Notes under the pieces: generated by a model
The model's input: the letters and a program-made list of their open reading frames with translations, nothing else
What the model was told of the DNA's origin: nothing
The model's database searches: none
Program-made: the position numbers and the translations under genes
NCBI GenBank assembly: GCA_035539175.1
Contig: DATLIY010000007.1
Coordinates: 372,001 to 436,000 of the forward strand
Length of the DNA stretch: 64,000 nucleotides
Source of the DNA: Acidisarcina sp.
GTDB lineage: Bacteria > Acidobacteriota > Terriglobia > Terriglobales > Acidobacteriaceae
Reading direction: 5' to 3'
Shown: piece by piece, positions 43,476 through 52,950 of the stretch
How positions within the stretch are numbered: position 1 is the stretch's first letter
Layout: every line of letters starts with the position of its first letter

Positions 43476-44192
43476 ATGAAGCTACTACGCGGATTCTTGA
43501 TTCTGATGACGTTGGGATTGCTTGGATATGGCTTCTACCAGGCGATCTATGTCGCTCCCACGGAAGCGACGATGGGCGACATCCAGCGAATTTTCTATTA
43601 CCACGTGCCATCGGCAATGGTGTCGTTCCTTTTCTTCTTCGTCAGCTTCGTGAGTTCGATTGTCTATCTGGCGACCCGGCGGAATTCCCCGTCGCGCGCT
43701 CTGAGTGCGGACGCACTGGCGCTGGCCAGCGCGGAGGTGGGCGTGGTGTTCTGCACGGTGGTGCTGATCACCGGTCCGCTCTGGGCTCGTCCGGTATGGG
43801 GCATCTGGTGGACCTGGGATGCCCGCCTGACAACGACCCTTGTGCTGTGGCTGGTGTATGTCAGCTACCTGCTGCTGCGCCGCTTTGCTGCTGGACCGCA
43901 GATGCAGACGCTCGCCGCGGTATTGGCCATCTTCGGCTATGTGGACGTGCCGATCGTCTATATGTCGACGCGCTGGTGGCGTACGCAGCACCCGGCACCT
44001 GTGATGGGTGGAGGAGAAAACTCCGGCCTCGCGCCGAGCATGGCCACTGCCCTGTGGTGGAATGTTCTGGCATGGCTGGCATGGGGAGTCATCATCCTGG
44101 CTTTCCGCTATGCGGTGGAGCGGCGCAGGCAGCGCGTTGAACAGCATGCCGCCCTGCGTGCCCTCGATACCAACCTGGAAGTAACCCCTTAA
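43476..44192 (+). CDS. ccmC: Heme handling membrane protein CcmC
   Basis: A 238-residue membrane protein with six helices and the Trp-rich heme motif GIWWTWDARLT (residues about 109-119) on the periplasmic side. External His residues for heme ligation lie in YYHVPSAM (near residue 43) and in WWRTQHPAPV. CcmC loads heme onto CcmE. Its own start has only a weak ribosome site. The ccmD-like gene follows 10 bases later. Confidence 0.94.
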   Translation: MKLLRGFLILMTLGLLGYGFYQAIYVAPTEATMGDIQRIFYYHVPSAMVSFLFFFVSFVSSIVYLATRRNSPSRALSADALALASAEVGVVFCTVVLITGPLWARPVWGIWWTWDARLTTTLVLWLVYVSYLLLRRFAAGPQMQTLAAVLAIFGYVDVPIVYMSTRWWRTQHPAPVMGGGENSGLAPSMATALWWNVLAWLAWGVIILAFRYAVERRRQRVEQHAALRALDTNLEVTP

Positions 44193-44202
44193 GGAGGGTC
44201 CA

Positions 44203-44337
44203 TTGGCTCATCAGCATCTGGTGATCGCATATGTCATAACCTGGGTCATTCAGCTTGGATACCTCAGTTGGGTGGGGCTGAAGTGGGCCGCCGTGCGAAA
44301 AGACGAGAAGCGCACCCCCGCCTATCCAGAGAGGTGA
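44203..44337 (+). CDS. ccmD: CcmD-like small membrane protein
   Basis: A 44-residue ORF with a TTG start behind an ideal AAGGAGGG site. It has one helix (LVIAYVITWVIQLGYLSWVG) followed by a positive C-terminal tail (LKWAAVRKDEKR), the CcmD layout. CcmD stabilises the CcmABC-CcmE complex. Position directly after ccmC supports the call. It is easily missed because of size and start codon. Confidence 0.75.
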   Translation: MAHQHLVIAYVITWVIQLGYLSWVGLKWAAVRKDEKRTPAYPER

Positions 44338-44436
44338 CATAGTTAAGTAAGAAATATGCCAGTCTGGCATAGGCTTCGCCTTCGCGATTGCCCAGCGAGC
44401 GCAGCCGATACCCTGGGCACGTAAGGGTGATCTGAA

Positions 44437-45522
44437 ATGTTAGTCGTCATGAAGCCGCAGGCGACGCCGGAAGAGATTCAGGCGGTCTGCAATCACATTG
44501 AGCAACTGGGATTCCGCGCACATCCCCTCCCTGGAGCGCAGCGCACCGCGATTGGTATCACGGGCAACCAGGGTGAGGTCGATCGCGGAAATCTGGAAGA
44601 GCTCTCCGGGGTTGCCGAAGTCATCCGCGTCAGCAAACCCTATAAGCTGGTCAGCCGGGATTCGAAGGAAGAAGACACGGTCATTCACTTCCCCGGCACC
44701 AATGCCACCATCGGCGGACGCAACCTGGCGATTATCGCTGGCCCCTGCGGAATCGAAACGCGCGAGCAGGCCTTTGCCATAGCGGAAGCGGTGGCGAACG
44801 CAGGCGCGCAATTCTTCCGTGGCGGCGCCTTCAAGCCGCGCACCTCACCTTATGCCTTCCAGGGACTGGGCGAGGAGGCGCTGCAGATCATGGCCGAGAT
44901 TCGCGAGCGCTTCGGTCTTCGCATCGTCACCGAGGCTATCGATCATGAGACGCTTGCGCTGGTCGAGCAGTACGCGGATGTCATCCAGATCGGCGCCCGC
45001 AACATGCAGAATTTCTCCCTGCTGAAGAAGGCGGGGCGCTGCAGAAAGCCTGTCCTGCTGAAGCGCGGGATGTCGGCCACGCTCGAAGAACTCCTCATGG
45101 CGGCCGAGTACATCATGAGCGAGGGCAACTACCAGGTGATCCTCTGCGAGCGCGGCGTGCGCACCTTTGCCGACCACACCCGCAACACGCTGGACCTGAG
45201 CATTGTGCCCGCGGTGCAGCGGCTCAGCCATCTACCCATCATCGTCGATCCCAGCCATGGAACCGGGAAGCGCAACAAGGTGCTGCCCCTCTCCCGCGCG
45301 GCCATCGCGGTGGGCGCGGATGGCGTGATCGTCGAAGTCCATAACCAGCCCGAAAAAGCTCTCTCCGATGGGCCGCAATCCATCTATCCCGAGCAGCTCG
45401 TGGAGCTCATCAACGAGGTGGGGCAGATCGCTCCGGTGGTCCACCGCTCATTGACTCGCGGCATTCAAATAGAGAAGCTGGACGCTGTAGACAACGGAGC
45501 CATTCATCCTGCTGCAAGATAG
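44437..45522 (+). CDS. aroF: 3-deoxy-7-phosphoheptulonate (DAHP) synthase, type I beta
   Basis: A 361-residue enzyme: an N-terminal ferredoxin-like regulatory domain (residues about 1-75) and the barrel with [42 protein letters not shown] and the metal-binding IVDPSHGTG. It condenses PEP with erythrose-4-phosphate, the first step of the shikimate pathway. The N-terminal domain usually mediates feedback inhibition. The beta-propeller lipoprotein gene lies just downstream. Confidence 0.95.
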   Translation: MLVVMKPQATPEEIQAVCNHIEQLGFRAHPLPGAQRTAIGITGNQGEVDRGNLEELSGVAEVIRVSKPYKLVSRDSKEEDTVIHFPGTNATIGGRNLAIIAGPCGIETREQAFAIAEAVANAGAQFFRGGAFKPRTSPYAFQGLGEEALQIMAEIRERFGLRIVTEAIDHETLALVEQYADVIQIGARNMQNFSLLKKAGRCRKPVLLKRGMSATLEELLMAAEYIMSEGNYQVILCERGVRTFADHTRNTLDLSIVPAVQRLSHLPIIVDPSHGTGKRNKVLPLSRAAIAVGADGVIVEVHNQPEKALSDGPQSIYPEQLVELINEVGQIAPVVHRSLTRGIQIEKLDAVDNGAIHPAAR

Positions 45523-45604
45523 GGTCATCCACTCCACGACCAAAGGCGGCCGCTCTCGCCGCCTCATCGGTACGCTGCGCGCGTACCGCCTGATCCCGCT
45601 TTTT

Positions 45605-46738
45605 TTGATGTTGGGAATCGCCGGCTGCAGGCGTCATGATTTCCCGCAGTATCCCGCCAATTACCGCGAATACGCTTACGTCACCAACGGCGGCAGCGCT
45701 ACCGTCACCGTGCTGGATCTGGTGAATCTGCGCCAGGACCGCGTGCTTGCCGTGGGGGAGCAACCAACCGGCGTCGCAGCGAATCCCCGGCGCAACGAAG
45801 TGTATGTCGTGAATACGGGCAGCGGCACCGTCAGCGTGATCAATGCGATGAACAACAGCGTCGCCGCGACGATCCCGGTGCATCGCTCCCCCTATTTCAT
45901 CGATGTGGATGCCACAGGGGAACGCGCTTACGTCGCCAATGCGGGCTCGAATAACGTCTCGGTCATCGATCTAAGCGCACGAAAAGAAATCGCTGTCGTC
46001 GGCACCGGTGAGGCTCCCGGCGTCGCGCGCATCTCCCCCGATGGGGACTCGCTGGTGGTGAGCAACCGCGGCGGCAACAGCGTAACGGTGGTCGATGCCC
46101 ACAGCCTCAAGGTGCGGCGGGTCTTTGAAAATTGTCCCGGTGCGACCTCGATCGCGATTCTGCCGGATTCGTCCAAAGCCTTCGTGACCTGCTCCGCCGG
46201 TCATCAGGTGATGGCGATTGCGCTGGCTCGTGCGACCGGAAATTATGCGGGCAAGGGCGACCGCCTGCTCACGCTGCTCGATGTTGGCCGCAGCCCGGTT
46301 GACCTGGCGCTGAAGCCAGATGGCGGCGAGGTCTTTGCCTCGAACTTCGATAGCGACACAATCTCGGAGATTGCTACCTCCAACAATGAAGTGGGCGGAG
46401 CCTATACCGTCGGGGCTCATCCGGCGCGCGGCATTGTGAGCGCCGACAACGGAACCTTATGGATCAGCAATTTCAACGCAGATACCATCGGCGTCTACAG
46501 CGTGGATGAAGGCAAGCTGATCAATACGGTGCACGTAGGCGGAGGCCCGGATGCGCTCGCCTTCTCGGCGGCAGGCCACCTGCTGTTCGCGGTGAATGCG
46601 CGCTCCGGCGATGTATCGGTAGTTCGAACTCTCAGCTATACACCCAAGGGCGTGCCCATCATCGGCACTCTCTTCACCATGCTGCCCGCGGGGAATCATC
46701 CCAACGCCATCGCGGTGAAGGCCTTCAAAGTCAGCTAA
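45605..46738 (+). CDS. YVTN beta-propeller lipoprotein
   Basis: At least 377 residues with about seven YVTN-type blades (YVTNGGSATVTVLDLVNL, YVVNTGSGTVSVINAMNN, YVANAGSNNVSVIDLSAR), a surface or periplasmic fold. The TTG at 45605 leaves only seven residues before a lipobox-like G-I-A-G-C. The open frame continues back to 45491 and encodes RSRRL...RAYRLIPLFLMLGIAGC, a proper lipoprotein signal, but contains no ATG, GTG or TTG. A CTG start (45509, 45512 or 45575) is therefore suspected; GGAG lies 9 bases before the CTG at 45509. Function unknown. Confidence 0.8.
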   Translation: MMLGIAGCRRHDFPQYPANYREYAYVTNGGSATVTVLDLVNLRQDRVLAVGEQPTGVAANPRRNEVYVVNTGSGTVSVINAMNNSVAATIPVHRSPYFIDVDATGERAYVANAGSNNVSVIDLSARKEIAVVGTGEAPGVARISPDGDSLVVSNRGGNSVTVVDAHSLKVRRVFENCPGATSIAILPDSSKAFVTCSAGHQVMAIALARATGNYAGKGDRLLTLLDVGRSPVDLALKPDGGEVFASNFDSDTISEIATSNNEVGGAYTVGAHPARGIVSADNGTLWISNFNADTIGVYSVDEGKLINTVHVGGGPDALAFSAAGHLLFAVNARSGDVSVVRTLSYTPKGVPIIGTLFTMLPAGNHPNAIAVKAFKVS

Positions 46739-46757
46739 AAGCAACAGGTCAGCAAAG

Positions 46758-46810
46758 ACGGGTCTCGTTTAGCAAGTCGGCTTAACATCCGCCCGCTAAA
46801 TGGGACCCGT
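46758..46810. terminator. Bidirectional terminator between the propeller gene and the phosphatase gene
   Basis: Arms 46758-46773 and 46795-46810 (ACGGGTCTCGTTTAGC with GCTAAATGGGACCCGT) pair over 16 positions with two G-T type mismatches, 21-base loop, followed on the plus strand by TTTAT. The arm abuts the phosphatase stop codon. Confidence 0.75.
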
Positions 46811-48976
46811 TTATACCTGCCTTGCCAGAACCAGAGTGATGTCATCTGGCTGTTCCTGTGCGCCAATCCAGTCGCGCAGAGCCTGCATGACTTGTTCGCA
46901 GATGACGGGAAGCGGCAGGTAGCGGTTCCGGCGCACAATCTCGATCAGCCTGTCTTCGCCGAAGTCTCCAAAATCATTCTCGGGCTCGGTCACGCCGTCA
47001 CTGTATGCAACGAGAATGTCGCCGTGCTTCATCTGCACAGAGCCCTCTTCATACGTCATGCCGTCGATCAGGCCAACCACGGTGCCACCACGATCCAGCC
47101 GCACCACGGAGTCGTCGCGACGAAGAAGCAGCGGCGGCAGTTGCCCTCCATTGGAGTAGGTCAGCCGGCTGCTCTCGCTCTGGTAGTGCGCCAGGAACAA
47201 GGTCGCATATTTTTCCGGTTGCGTGCTGCGATAGAGGTGACGATTCAACAGGGCCAATATCTTTCCCGGCGACTCAAACCACTCCCCGCAATCGATCTCC
47301 TCCACACCTTTCGCCCCGTCCAGGCTGGAGGCTTGCGCAGCATGCAACGCGCGAACGCCCTCGTGTACCAGCTCCTCGCCAGCAAAGCGATACGCGCGCA
47401 CGGCGGAGTGCAGGGTGGCCATCAGCAACGCGGCGGAGATGCCCTTGCCGCTGATATCGCCCAGTGCCAGCCCGACTCCACTCTTGCCAAAGAGCAGAAA
47501 GTCGTAGTAATCGCCGCTGACGGTTCGCGCCGGACGGCAGATGCCGTGCAGTTCCAGGCTGGGCAGAGAGACATCATCGCGAGGAAATAGATTGGCCTGT
47601 ACCTCCTGCGCGATATCCAGTTCGTTCTGCAGGCGCTCCTTTTCGCGTTGTTCCTGCAGCAGCCCTTCCAGCGAGGAGGTCATGGAATTGAAGGAGCCGC
47701 TGAGAGCGGCGAGCTGATCCTTGCGCCGGACAGGGATTCGATGGCTGAAGTTGCCGCGATCCACCTCTCGCGTCGCCTCATAGAGATCATGTACGGACTG
47801 AGTAATCGTGCGATTCAGGCGCACGGCCATGATGAAGGCAACCAGCTCCAGCATGCCGAAGAAGATCGCCAGGCCAATCAGCAGCGTCTGGAAGATGCTT
47901 TGCCCCTTCAGGGATGTGATCACCAGTCTGCGATACAGCAGGGTCGGCTCGGAGTTCACCAGGATGCCGATAAAATGCGGCTGTCCGGTATGCCAATCGG
48001 TTGTGCTGAGAGGAGCGAAGAAATCGATCGCAATATCGTAGAAGTGCTCCGCCCGTGGAGGCTTGCCTCCGGTGACGCGGCCGGTAGCTGGACCGGTATC
48101 ACCCAGATCCTCACCGTTGAACTTGAAGCCGGAACGTTTGCCGCTACTCGCAGTCGCCCGGTCGCTGCCTGTGCCCTCCTCCCCCAGATCGAAGAAAGGC
48201 AGAACCGTCACCATGCCCAGACCGGTTGCGATCTGATCGGCGCTCTCTTTGCTGAGCGGCACGCTGGTAATCACAACCGTCTCGTGGCCGCCGGAGCTGA
48301 TCGAGTGGAATGCGCGAAGATAGAGGCTGCCCTTATCGACCACAATGCCGCTGAAGCCATTGGAGGCCCATGCCGGGGATTCCAGTGTTTGCGCCCCATT
48401 TGCGACCCCGTCCAGCGGGACTCGCTTGCCATCCCGGAAGGCGGCCATCTCCAGACCTGGCTCTATGTGGTCCCTGCCCTGGATATTCCTCTCCGGCAGA
48501 CTGACAGACCTGATCCCGGGATTGTCATCGAGCACGTGGCTCACATGAATGGCAAACGCCTGGTTCTCCGCCTCAAGATGCGCCAGCTCTCTATGCATCT
48601 CCGAGGTGACCGCGAAGATTGCAAACTCTCCGGAAAACACATACGCCGCTGCCAACGCAAGAATCGTAAAGAGCACGATAGGCGCAAGCGCCATCAGCAG
48701 GTAGGTAACGATCAGGCGGTTGCGGACCTTCCACAACATATTGCGGGAGAGCCCTCTCGCCCCCAGCCACAGGGAAATTATCGCCAGAGCGAAGAGCACC
48801 CAGCCGCGGAGGCCGCGTGAAAAACCTCCAATAATGCCGGGGAGAAACCCCGTAGCGCAAAGGACGAGGTAGACGATCAGGAGCCAGAACGCGGCGCGAT
48901 GGAGCCTTCCCTGAGGCGGCTGCCGGTCAAAGACACGGTAGATTCTTGCTTCTATCGAGCTGAAGACGCTGGCCAT
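46811..48976 (-). CDS. Membrane sensor PP2C phosphatase (RsbU/SpoIIE type) with HAMP
   Basis: A 721-residue protein. Three N-terminal helices (residues about 28-118), an extracytoplasmic sensor region (about 120-350), a further helix (about 355-380), a HAMP linker (RTITQSVHDLYEATREVDRG), a coiled segment ELDIAQEVQANLFPRD, and a SpoIIE/PP2C domain with metal-site Asp residues in SGDYYDFLLF and LALGDISGKGIS. Such enzymes dephosphorylate STAS anti-anti-sigma factors. A stand-alone STAS protein is encoded at 52.0 kb, though that one lacks the usual serine. Confidence 0.9.
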   Translation of the reverse strand: MASVFSSIEARIYRVFDRQPPQGRLHRAAFWLLIVYLVLCATGFLPGIIGGFSRGLRGWVLFALAIISLWLGARGLSRNMLWKVRNRLIVTYLLMALAPIVLFTILALAAAYVFSGEFAIFAVTSEMHRELAHLEAENQAFAIHVSHVLDDNPGIRSVSLPERNIQGRDHIEPGLEMAAFRDGKRVPLDGVANGAQTLESPAWASNGFSGIVVDKGSLYLRAFHSISSGGHETVVITSVPLSKESADQIATGLGMVTVLPFFDLGEEGTGSDRATASSGKRSGFKFNGEDLGDTGPATGRVTGGKPPRAEHFYDIAIDFFAPLSTTDWHTGQPHFIGILVNSEPTLLYRRLVITSLKGQSIFQTLLIGLAIFFGMLELVAFIMAVRLNRTITQSVHDLYEATREVDRGNFSHRIPVRRKDQLAALSGSFNSMTSSLEGLLQEQREKERLQNELDIAQEVQANLFPRDDVSLPSLELHGICRPARTVSGDYYDFLLFGKSGVGLALGDISGKGISAALLMATLHSAVRAYRFAGEELVHEGVRALHAAQASSLDGAKGVEEIDCGEWFESPGKILALLNRHLYRSTQPEKYATLFLAHYQSESSRLTYSNGGQLPPLLLRRDDSVVRLDRGGTVVGLIDGMTYEEGSVQMKHGDILVAYSDGVTEPENDFGDFGEDRLIEIVRRNRYLPLPVICEQVMQALRDWIGAQEQPDDITLVLARQV

Positions 48977-49134
48977 AGCTGGGCTGAGTTTAGCGCATTT
49001 AGAGGTTCAAGGGACGGGGCAACAGACGGTTCTGCCGCCCGATTCCTCTGGCACCGAAAGGACTGCAGGAGCACTGCTCCCGCCGTAGACGCAAGCCGGA
49101 AATCGCCCGGTACATGTCCCGTGAGAAGTGTGCT

Positions 49135-50127
49135 CTACGCTACTACTACGTTGCTCTGCTCTTCCAGTTGCGCCTGGGAGGCCAGCCTGCGCGCATAGCG
49201 GGATGCGGAGTAGTGCGCACCGCCCAGCAGCAGAAGACCGGAAACATAGGCCCACATCATGATGCCAACCGAGGTCTCAAAGGGACCATAGGCGGAACGG
49301 AGATCGAGATGCGGCAGCGCATAGATGTATGCGAACTTGCACGACTCCCAGATGAGGCCGGTGGTAATGGCGGTGGGAAGCACCGCAAGAGCGGGGATTT
49401 TGCGATTGGGCAGCAGCCAGTACGTAAAGAAAAACATGGCGATGCTGGCAAGAACGGTTGTGACCTCAAGCAGTGAGAGCGCCGCAAGGCGAAAGGGAAT
49501 ATTGTCCGTGTGGCCTAAGAAGAGGAGCGCCAGCAGGGATCGCTGGGTTGCGTTGAGTACGGCCACGGTAGTTGCCAGCGCGGCCATGAGCACGGCAAGC
49601 CCGAGAGAGATCACCTGGTTGGCCAGATACGAGCGGCTCTTGGCCACGCCCCAAACCTGGTTCAAGGCGACTTCCAGCGGGAGAAAGACTCCAGTACAGG
49701 AGATGAAGAGCGTAACCAAGGAGATAAGGGCGATATGGTGGTGTCCGCTGACCACCAGCCCCATGTTTTTGACCACAAACTCCTGGTCCGAGTGGGTGGT
49801 AGGCAGGAAAAAGCGGATCATATCGCCGATCACCCGCCACATTCCCTGCGAGTGAAAGACATATTGAGCAATCGTGTACATCATCACGATGAATGGGAAC
49901 AGCGAGAGCAAGGCGCAGGCGGCAACGCTGAAGGCATAGGTATGCACCTCGCTCTGTACGAGATACCGTACCAACGCGACAATCTGCCCCCACAGACCGG
50001 AGTCCGGAGATGGGGCCACTGGGGGATGTGCGGAGGGGAGAACCCGCTCCTCCGCATCGGAAGCGGGGCGAACGGATGACTTTTGCATTGCTGTCTTGAT
50101 GGTATCAGGCGATGGGAGCCGGTCCAA
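49135..50127 (-). CDS. YihY/virulence factor BrkB-family membrane protein
   Basis: A 330-residue protein with six membrane helices and the YihY core (FSVAACALLSLFPFIVMMYT, later PNRKIPALAVLPTAITTGLIWESCKFA, seen as PNRKIPALAVLPTA). The family was once annotated as ribonuclease BN, which is incorrect; its transport role is unproven. TTG start; an ATG 13 codons on is an alternative. The 299 bases up to the cold-shock gene contain its promoter region and the cold-shock leader, with no other gene seen. Confidence 0.88.
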   Translation of the reverse strand: MDRLPSPDTIKTAMQKSSVRPASDAEERVLPSAHPPVAPSPDSGLWGQIVALVRYLVQSEVHTYAFSVAACALLSLFPFIVMMYTIAQYVFHSQGMWRVIGDMIRFFLPTTHSDQEFVVKNMGLVVSGHHHIALISLVTLFISCTGVFLPLEVALNQVWGVAKSRSYLANQVISLGLAVLMAALATTVAVLNATQRSLLALLFLGHTDNIPFRLAALSLLEVTTVLASIAMFFFTYWLLPNRKIPALAVLPTAITTGLIWESCKFAYIYALPHLDLRSAYGPFETSVGIMMWAYVSGLLLLGGAHYSASRYARRLASQAQLEEQSNVVVA

Positions 50128-50426
50128 TGCCCTATTGGGGGTAGACGACGCTGCGCAGTGGACTTCGTAACCGTAACTGAATCATAACCTTCCCTCGTTT
50201 TTTGCTTGCATCCCGATTTATTTCCTGCCATAACAGGAGCACGTTTTTTAGCGGAAAGAAACGGTTTGTACATTTGAGAGGCCGCTTTTGATGTTCTGGT
50301 TTTTGCCCGCGAGAGTTTTCGGAATATACCTGAGCCGCCGGCGCGTTGATCTTCAACGATTCCGGCGGCTTGCCAGGTTTTTCAGGCTGCTTTCGAAGGC
50401 GTTTTGCGAGGGAGAGAGGAGTACCG

Positions 50427-50633
50427 GTGAAAGAGCAAGGTGTTGTGAAGTGGTTTAACGGGGCCAAGGGCTATGGGTTTATCCAGCGTTCGACAGGAGA
50501 GGATGTCTTTGTCCACTTCTCCGCGATCCAGGAAAATGGCTTCAAGACTCTGGAAGAAGGCGAAGGAGTCGAGTTTGAGTGCCTGCAGGGACCCAAGGGC
50601 TTGAATGCGGCGAATGTAACCCGCCACGCTTAA
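50427..50633 (+). CDS. Cold-shock domain protein
   Basis: A 68-residue OB-fold protein with the nucleic-acid motifs RNP1 (KGYGFIQ) and RNP2 (VFVHFSAI). GTG at 50427 follows AGGAG by six bases; upstream in-frame sequence is leader. Acts as an RNA chaperone. A long untranslated leader, common for such genes, is possible in the gap before it. Confidence 0.95.
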   Translation: MKEQGVVKWFNGAKGYGFIQRSTGEDVFVHFSAIQENGFKTLEEGEGVEFECLQGPKGLNAANVTRHA

Positions 50634-50658
50634 CGGTTCTTTATATCTGACACAAGGC

Positions 50659-50680
50659 CCCCGCGATCAGCCTCGCGGGG
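50659..50680. terminator. GC-rich hairpin after the cold-shock gene
   Basis: A perfect 8-bp stem (CCCCGCGA, loop TCAGCC, TCGCGGGG) in the gap between converging genes; no T-run follows on either strand, so terminator strength is uncertain. Confidence 0.4.
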
Positions 50681-50734
50681 AGTGCCTGCTCCCAAGACGC
50701 ATGACAGCGGATTCCCCGCTCCCTGGTCGGCGCT

Positions 50735-51907
50735 TCAGGAGAGATTTTTGTCTTCCGCAGGACGGCTCCCCTGAATCTGAGCGATAGCCCATCTCGCAGT
50801 TTCGGCCAGAACGGGGTCTTCGTCTGTAGCCCACTGCTGCAAACGGGGCAGGAACCGATGCAGCCGGCTGTTGCCCATTGCGATGGCGACGTTGCGCCGG
50901 AGTCCGCTGAACTTGGTGCGCCTCACAGGTGAGCCGTTGAAGGTGCGCTCGAAGTCTGCCTCATTCATCCCGCCCAACCAGTCCAGAGCCGGGTTGATGA
51001 GCTCGGGGCGTGGAGCGAGTTGATCGTCGATGGTTATGGGAGCCTTGCGGTTCCAGGGGCACACGTCCTGGCAGATGTCGCAACCGAAGACCTGGCGGCC
51101 AATATGCGGCCGCAGCTCCACTGGGATCTCGCCGCGTTTTTCGATGGTGAGGTAGGAGATGCACCGGCTGGCATCCATCTGGTAGGGCGTTGCCAGCGCA
51201 TTGGTCGGACATGCCTCCACGCAACGGCGGCAACTGCCGCAACGGTCCTCCGTCAACCGGGGATGCTCCGCCTGCGGCAGCTCGATCGAAGTGACAATGA
51301 CGGCCAGAAACAGCCAGGAGCCGAGTTTCTGGTTGATGAGGCAGGTATTCTTGCCGGTCCAGCCAACGCCCGCGTAACGGGCAAAGAGCCGCTCCACCAC
51401 CGGCCCGGTATCCACAAAGCAGCGCGATTCAAATGGCCCACACAGCGCTTGCATTCCCGCCTCGACGATCCGCAGACGCTTGAGCAGAACGCGGTGATAA
51501 TCGCTGGGGACAATGCTGCCGTCCGGCTCGCGGCGGCTGGTCCACGCATAGCGGGCAATCCATCCCAGATCCTTGCGCCCCTGCTGCCCCTCCGCCGCAT
51601 CGATGGAGCGCTGCGCGGCGGCATTGTAGTTCGTCACGCAGACGATCACGGAACGGGCCCAGGGAAATGCGTTGCGCAACGAGGATCGCAGAAGCTGGCC
51701 CTCTGGATTGCGCCGCTGCAGATACTCCATCTCTCCGGAAGCACCGCTGGCAATCCACTCTTCGCAGCGCGCAGCGTCTCTCTCGTGCTCCTCTGAGCCG
51801 ATGGCGGGAACGGCCGCGATGCCTGCGGCGCTGAATCCCGCTTCAATCGCAAGCGCTGCCAATTGCTGCGAAATGGAACCCTGCGAAATGGAACCTGGGG
51901 AGTGCAT
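50735..51907 (-). CDS. queG: Epoxyqueuosine reductase QueG
   Basis: A 390-residue protein (ATG at 51907; in-frame codons upstream appear non-coding). It has two [4Fe-4S] clusters (CGSCRRCVEACPTNAL and CDICQDVCPWN), the cobalamin-binding N-terminal domain and a C-terminal HEAT-like stretch. It carries out the last step of queuosine synthesis on tRNA. No other queuosine gene is nearby. Divergent from the STAS gene. Confidence 0.95.
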   Translation of the reverse strand: MHSPGSISQGSISQQLAALAIEAGFSAAGIAAVPAIGSEEHERDAARCEEWIASGASGEMEYLQRRNPEGQLLRSSLRNAFPWARSVIVCVTNYNAAAQRSIDAAEGQQGRKDLGWIARYAWTSRREPDGSIVPSDYHRVLLKRLRIVEAGMQALCGPFESRCFVDTGPVVERLFARYAGVGWTGKNTCLINQKLGSWLFLAVIVTSIELPQAEHPRLTEDRCGSCRRCVEACPTNALATPYQMDASRCISYLTIEKRGEIPVELRPHIGRQVFGCDICQDVCPWNRKAPITIDDQLAPRPELINPALDWLGGMNEADFERTFNGSPVRRTKFSGLRRNVAIAMGNSRLHRFLPRLQQWATDEDPVLAETARWAIAQIQGSRPAEDKNLS

Positions 51908-52033
51908 CTTTACGTACCAGTATCCAGTATGAGGTGACTCTTGAGAAACCCCGGGATGCAAAGAATGAGATGAGTCTGCAGCCCTACCTCCCACGTCTAA
52001 TCAACAGGCAGAAACTATAAGGAGACCTCAAGA

Positions 52034-52357
52034 ATGGCAATCCAATGCCCCATATCCAGCCTGCGGACGCCACGTGCGAGGGCAAGTATCCTGACATGCC
52101 CTCCGCGGCTGATCCGGGGAAACGAAACCGAACTGTTGGAGATGGTGCTGCCGTTGATTCAGACGTCGTGCATCCTTCTCGATATGTCGGGAGTGCAGGC
52201 GATCGACGCCGCAGGAGTTGGTACGCTGGCTGTATTGCGCCGCACAGCAAAAGAAGCCGGAACTACTTTATCGCTTATCAATCCCACGCGCCGCACGCGG
52301 GAGATTCTCCAACTGTTCGGGCTTGACTCCATCCTGCTCTGCAATGCCGCTGCATAA
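52034..52357 (+). CDS. STAS-domain protein (anti-anti-sigma-like) without the phospho-serine
   Basis: A 107-residue STAS domain with the family core LLDMSGVQAIDAAGVGTL. In SpoIIAA-type antagonists the equivalent is DSSG, with the second Ser phosphorylated by an anti-sigma kinase; here the positions are Ala59-Ala60. AAGGAGA precedes the ATG. It may act constitutively or bind a different partner. There is no kinase gene beside it. Confidence 0.82.
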   Translation: MAIQCPISSLRTPRARASILTCPPRLIRGNETELLEMVLPLIQTSCILLDMSGVQAIDAAGVGTLAVLRRTAKEAGTTLSLINPTRRTREILQLFGLDSILLCNAAA

Positions 52358-52506
52358 TCGACACATTTGAAGTAGTGTGTGTGCCTGGGCCGGGCTGATC
52401 CACCAGCAAACCGGCCCAGCTACCTAGGCTGTGGCGTGAATCGCGCCCTAGGAATTCTTCCTCTAGAATCCTCCCTTTAAAAGAAGTTCTCCCTCCCCCA
52501 AGCCTT

Positions 52507-52577
52507 GAGCACAGCGAAGGACCTGCTTGTCACCCCCACAGCGCCATTGTCATCCTGAGCCAAGCGAAGGACCTGCT
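52507..52577. repeat. Dispersed intergenic repeat, two copies
   Basis: GAGCACAGCGAAGGACCTGCT (52507-52527) and GAGCCAAGCGAAGGACCTGCT (52557-52577) match at 19 of 21 positions, 50 bases apart; the second is preceded by GTCATCCT. They lie in the 593-base gap before ppdK. This is the 'tcatcctgagc-aagcgaagga' type of element scattered in Acidobacteriota and other genomes. Minus-strand ORFs across it look spurious. Confidence 0.65.
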
Positions 52578-52950
52578 GCTGCCGCAAGCCACCAGAGCGT
52601 CGGCACACTCCGAGCGCTTCGGCCCGGAAACGGGCTAGAAACTTCAGGATCGCTACAAATTTCGCGGTGAGAGCGGATAAAAATCCATCCCACCCAAGAC
52701 ATGCAGGAGCAAGGACATGCCCATTGGACGCCCAAAGAAAAACAATTGAGAAATACGTATGTCTGTGACAGCCGACACATCTTGTTGTTATACCCAAGGC
52801 TAACAATCCGATGTTTTCTAGAAGTCTCCAGACCCGGCGGGCCGCGAGATTCCCAGTAGAGGCCAACGATCGAGATCTTCATTCAGAGATTGCCCAAAAG
52901 GCATGTTGTTCGACTTGACCAGAAAGCAGCAGTTGGAACGGAGGTTCCGA

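Noticed and set aside
44404-44411. GCCGATAC before aroF, resembling a sigma-28 -10
   Set aside because: No TAAA-like -35 at the right distance and no reason for FliA control of aroF.
52477-52882. Two overlapping minus-strand ORFs before ppdK
   Set aside because: They translate the dispersed repeat (QVLRLAQDD-like and TSRSFAVL-like strings) and show Cys/Trp-rich non-coding composition.
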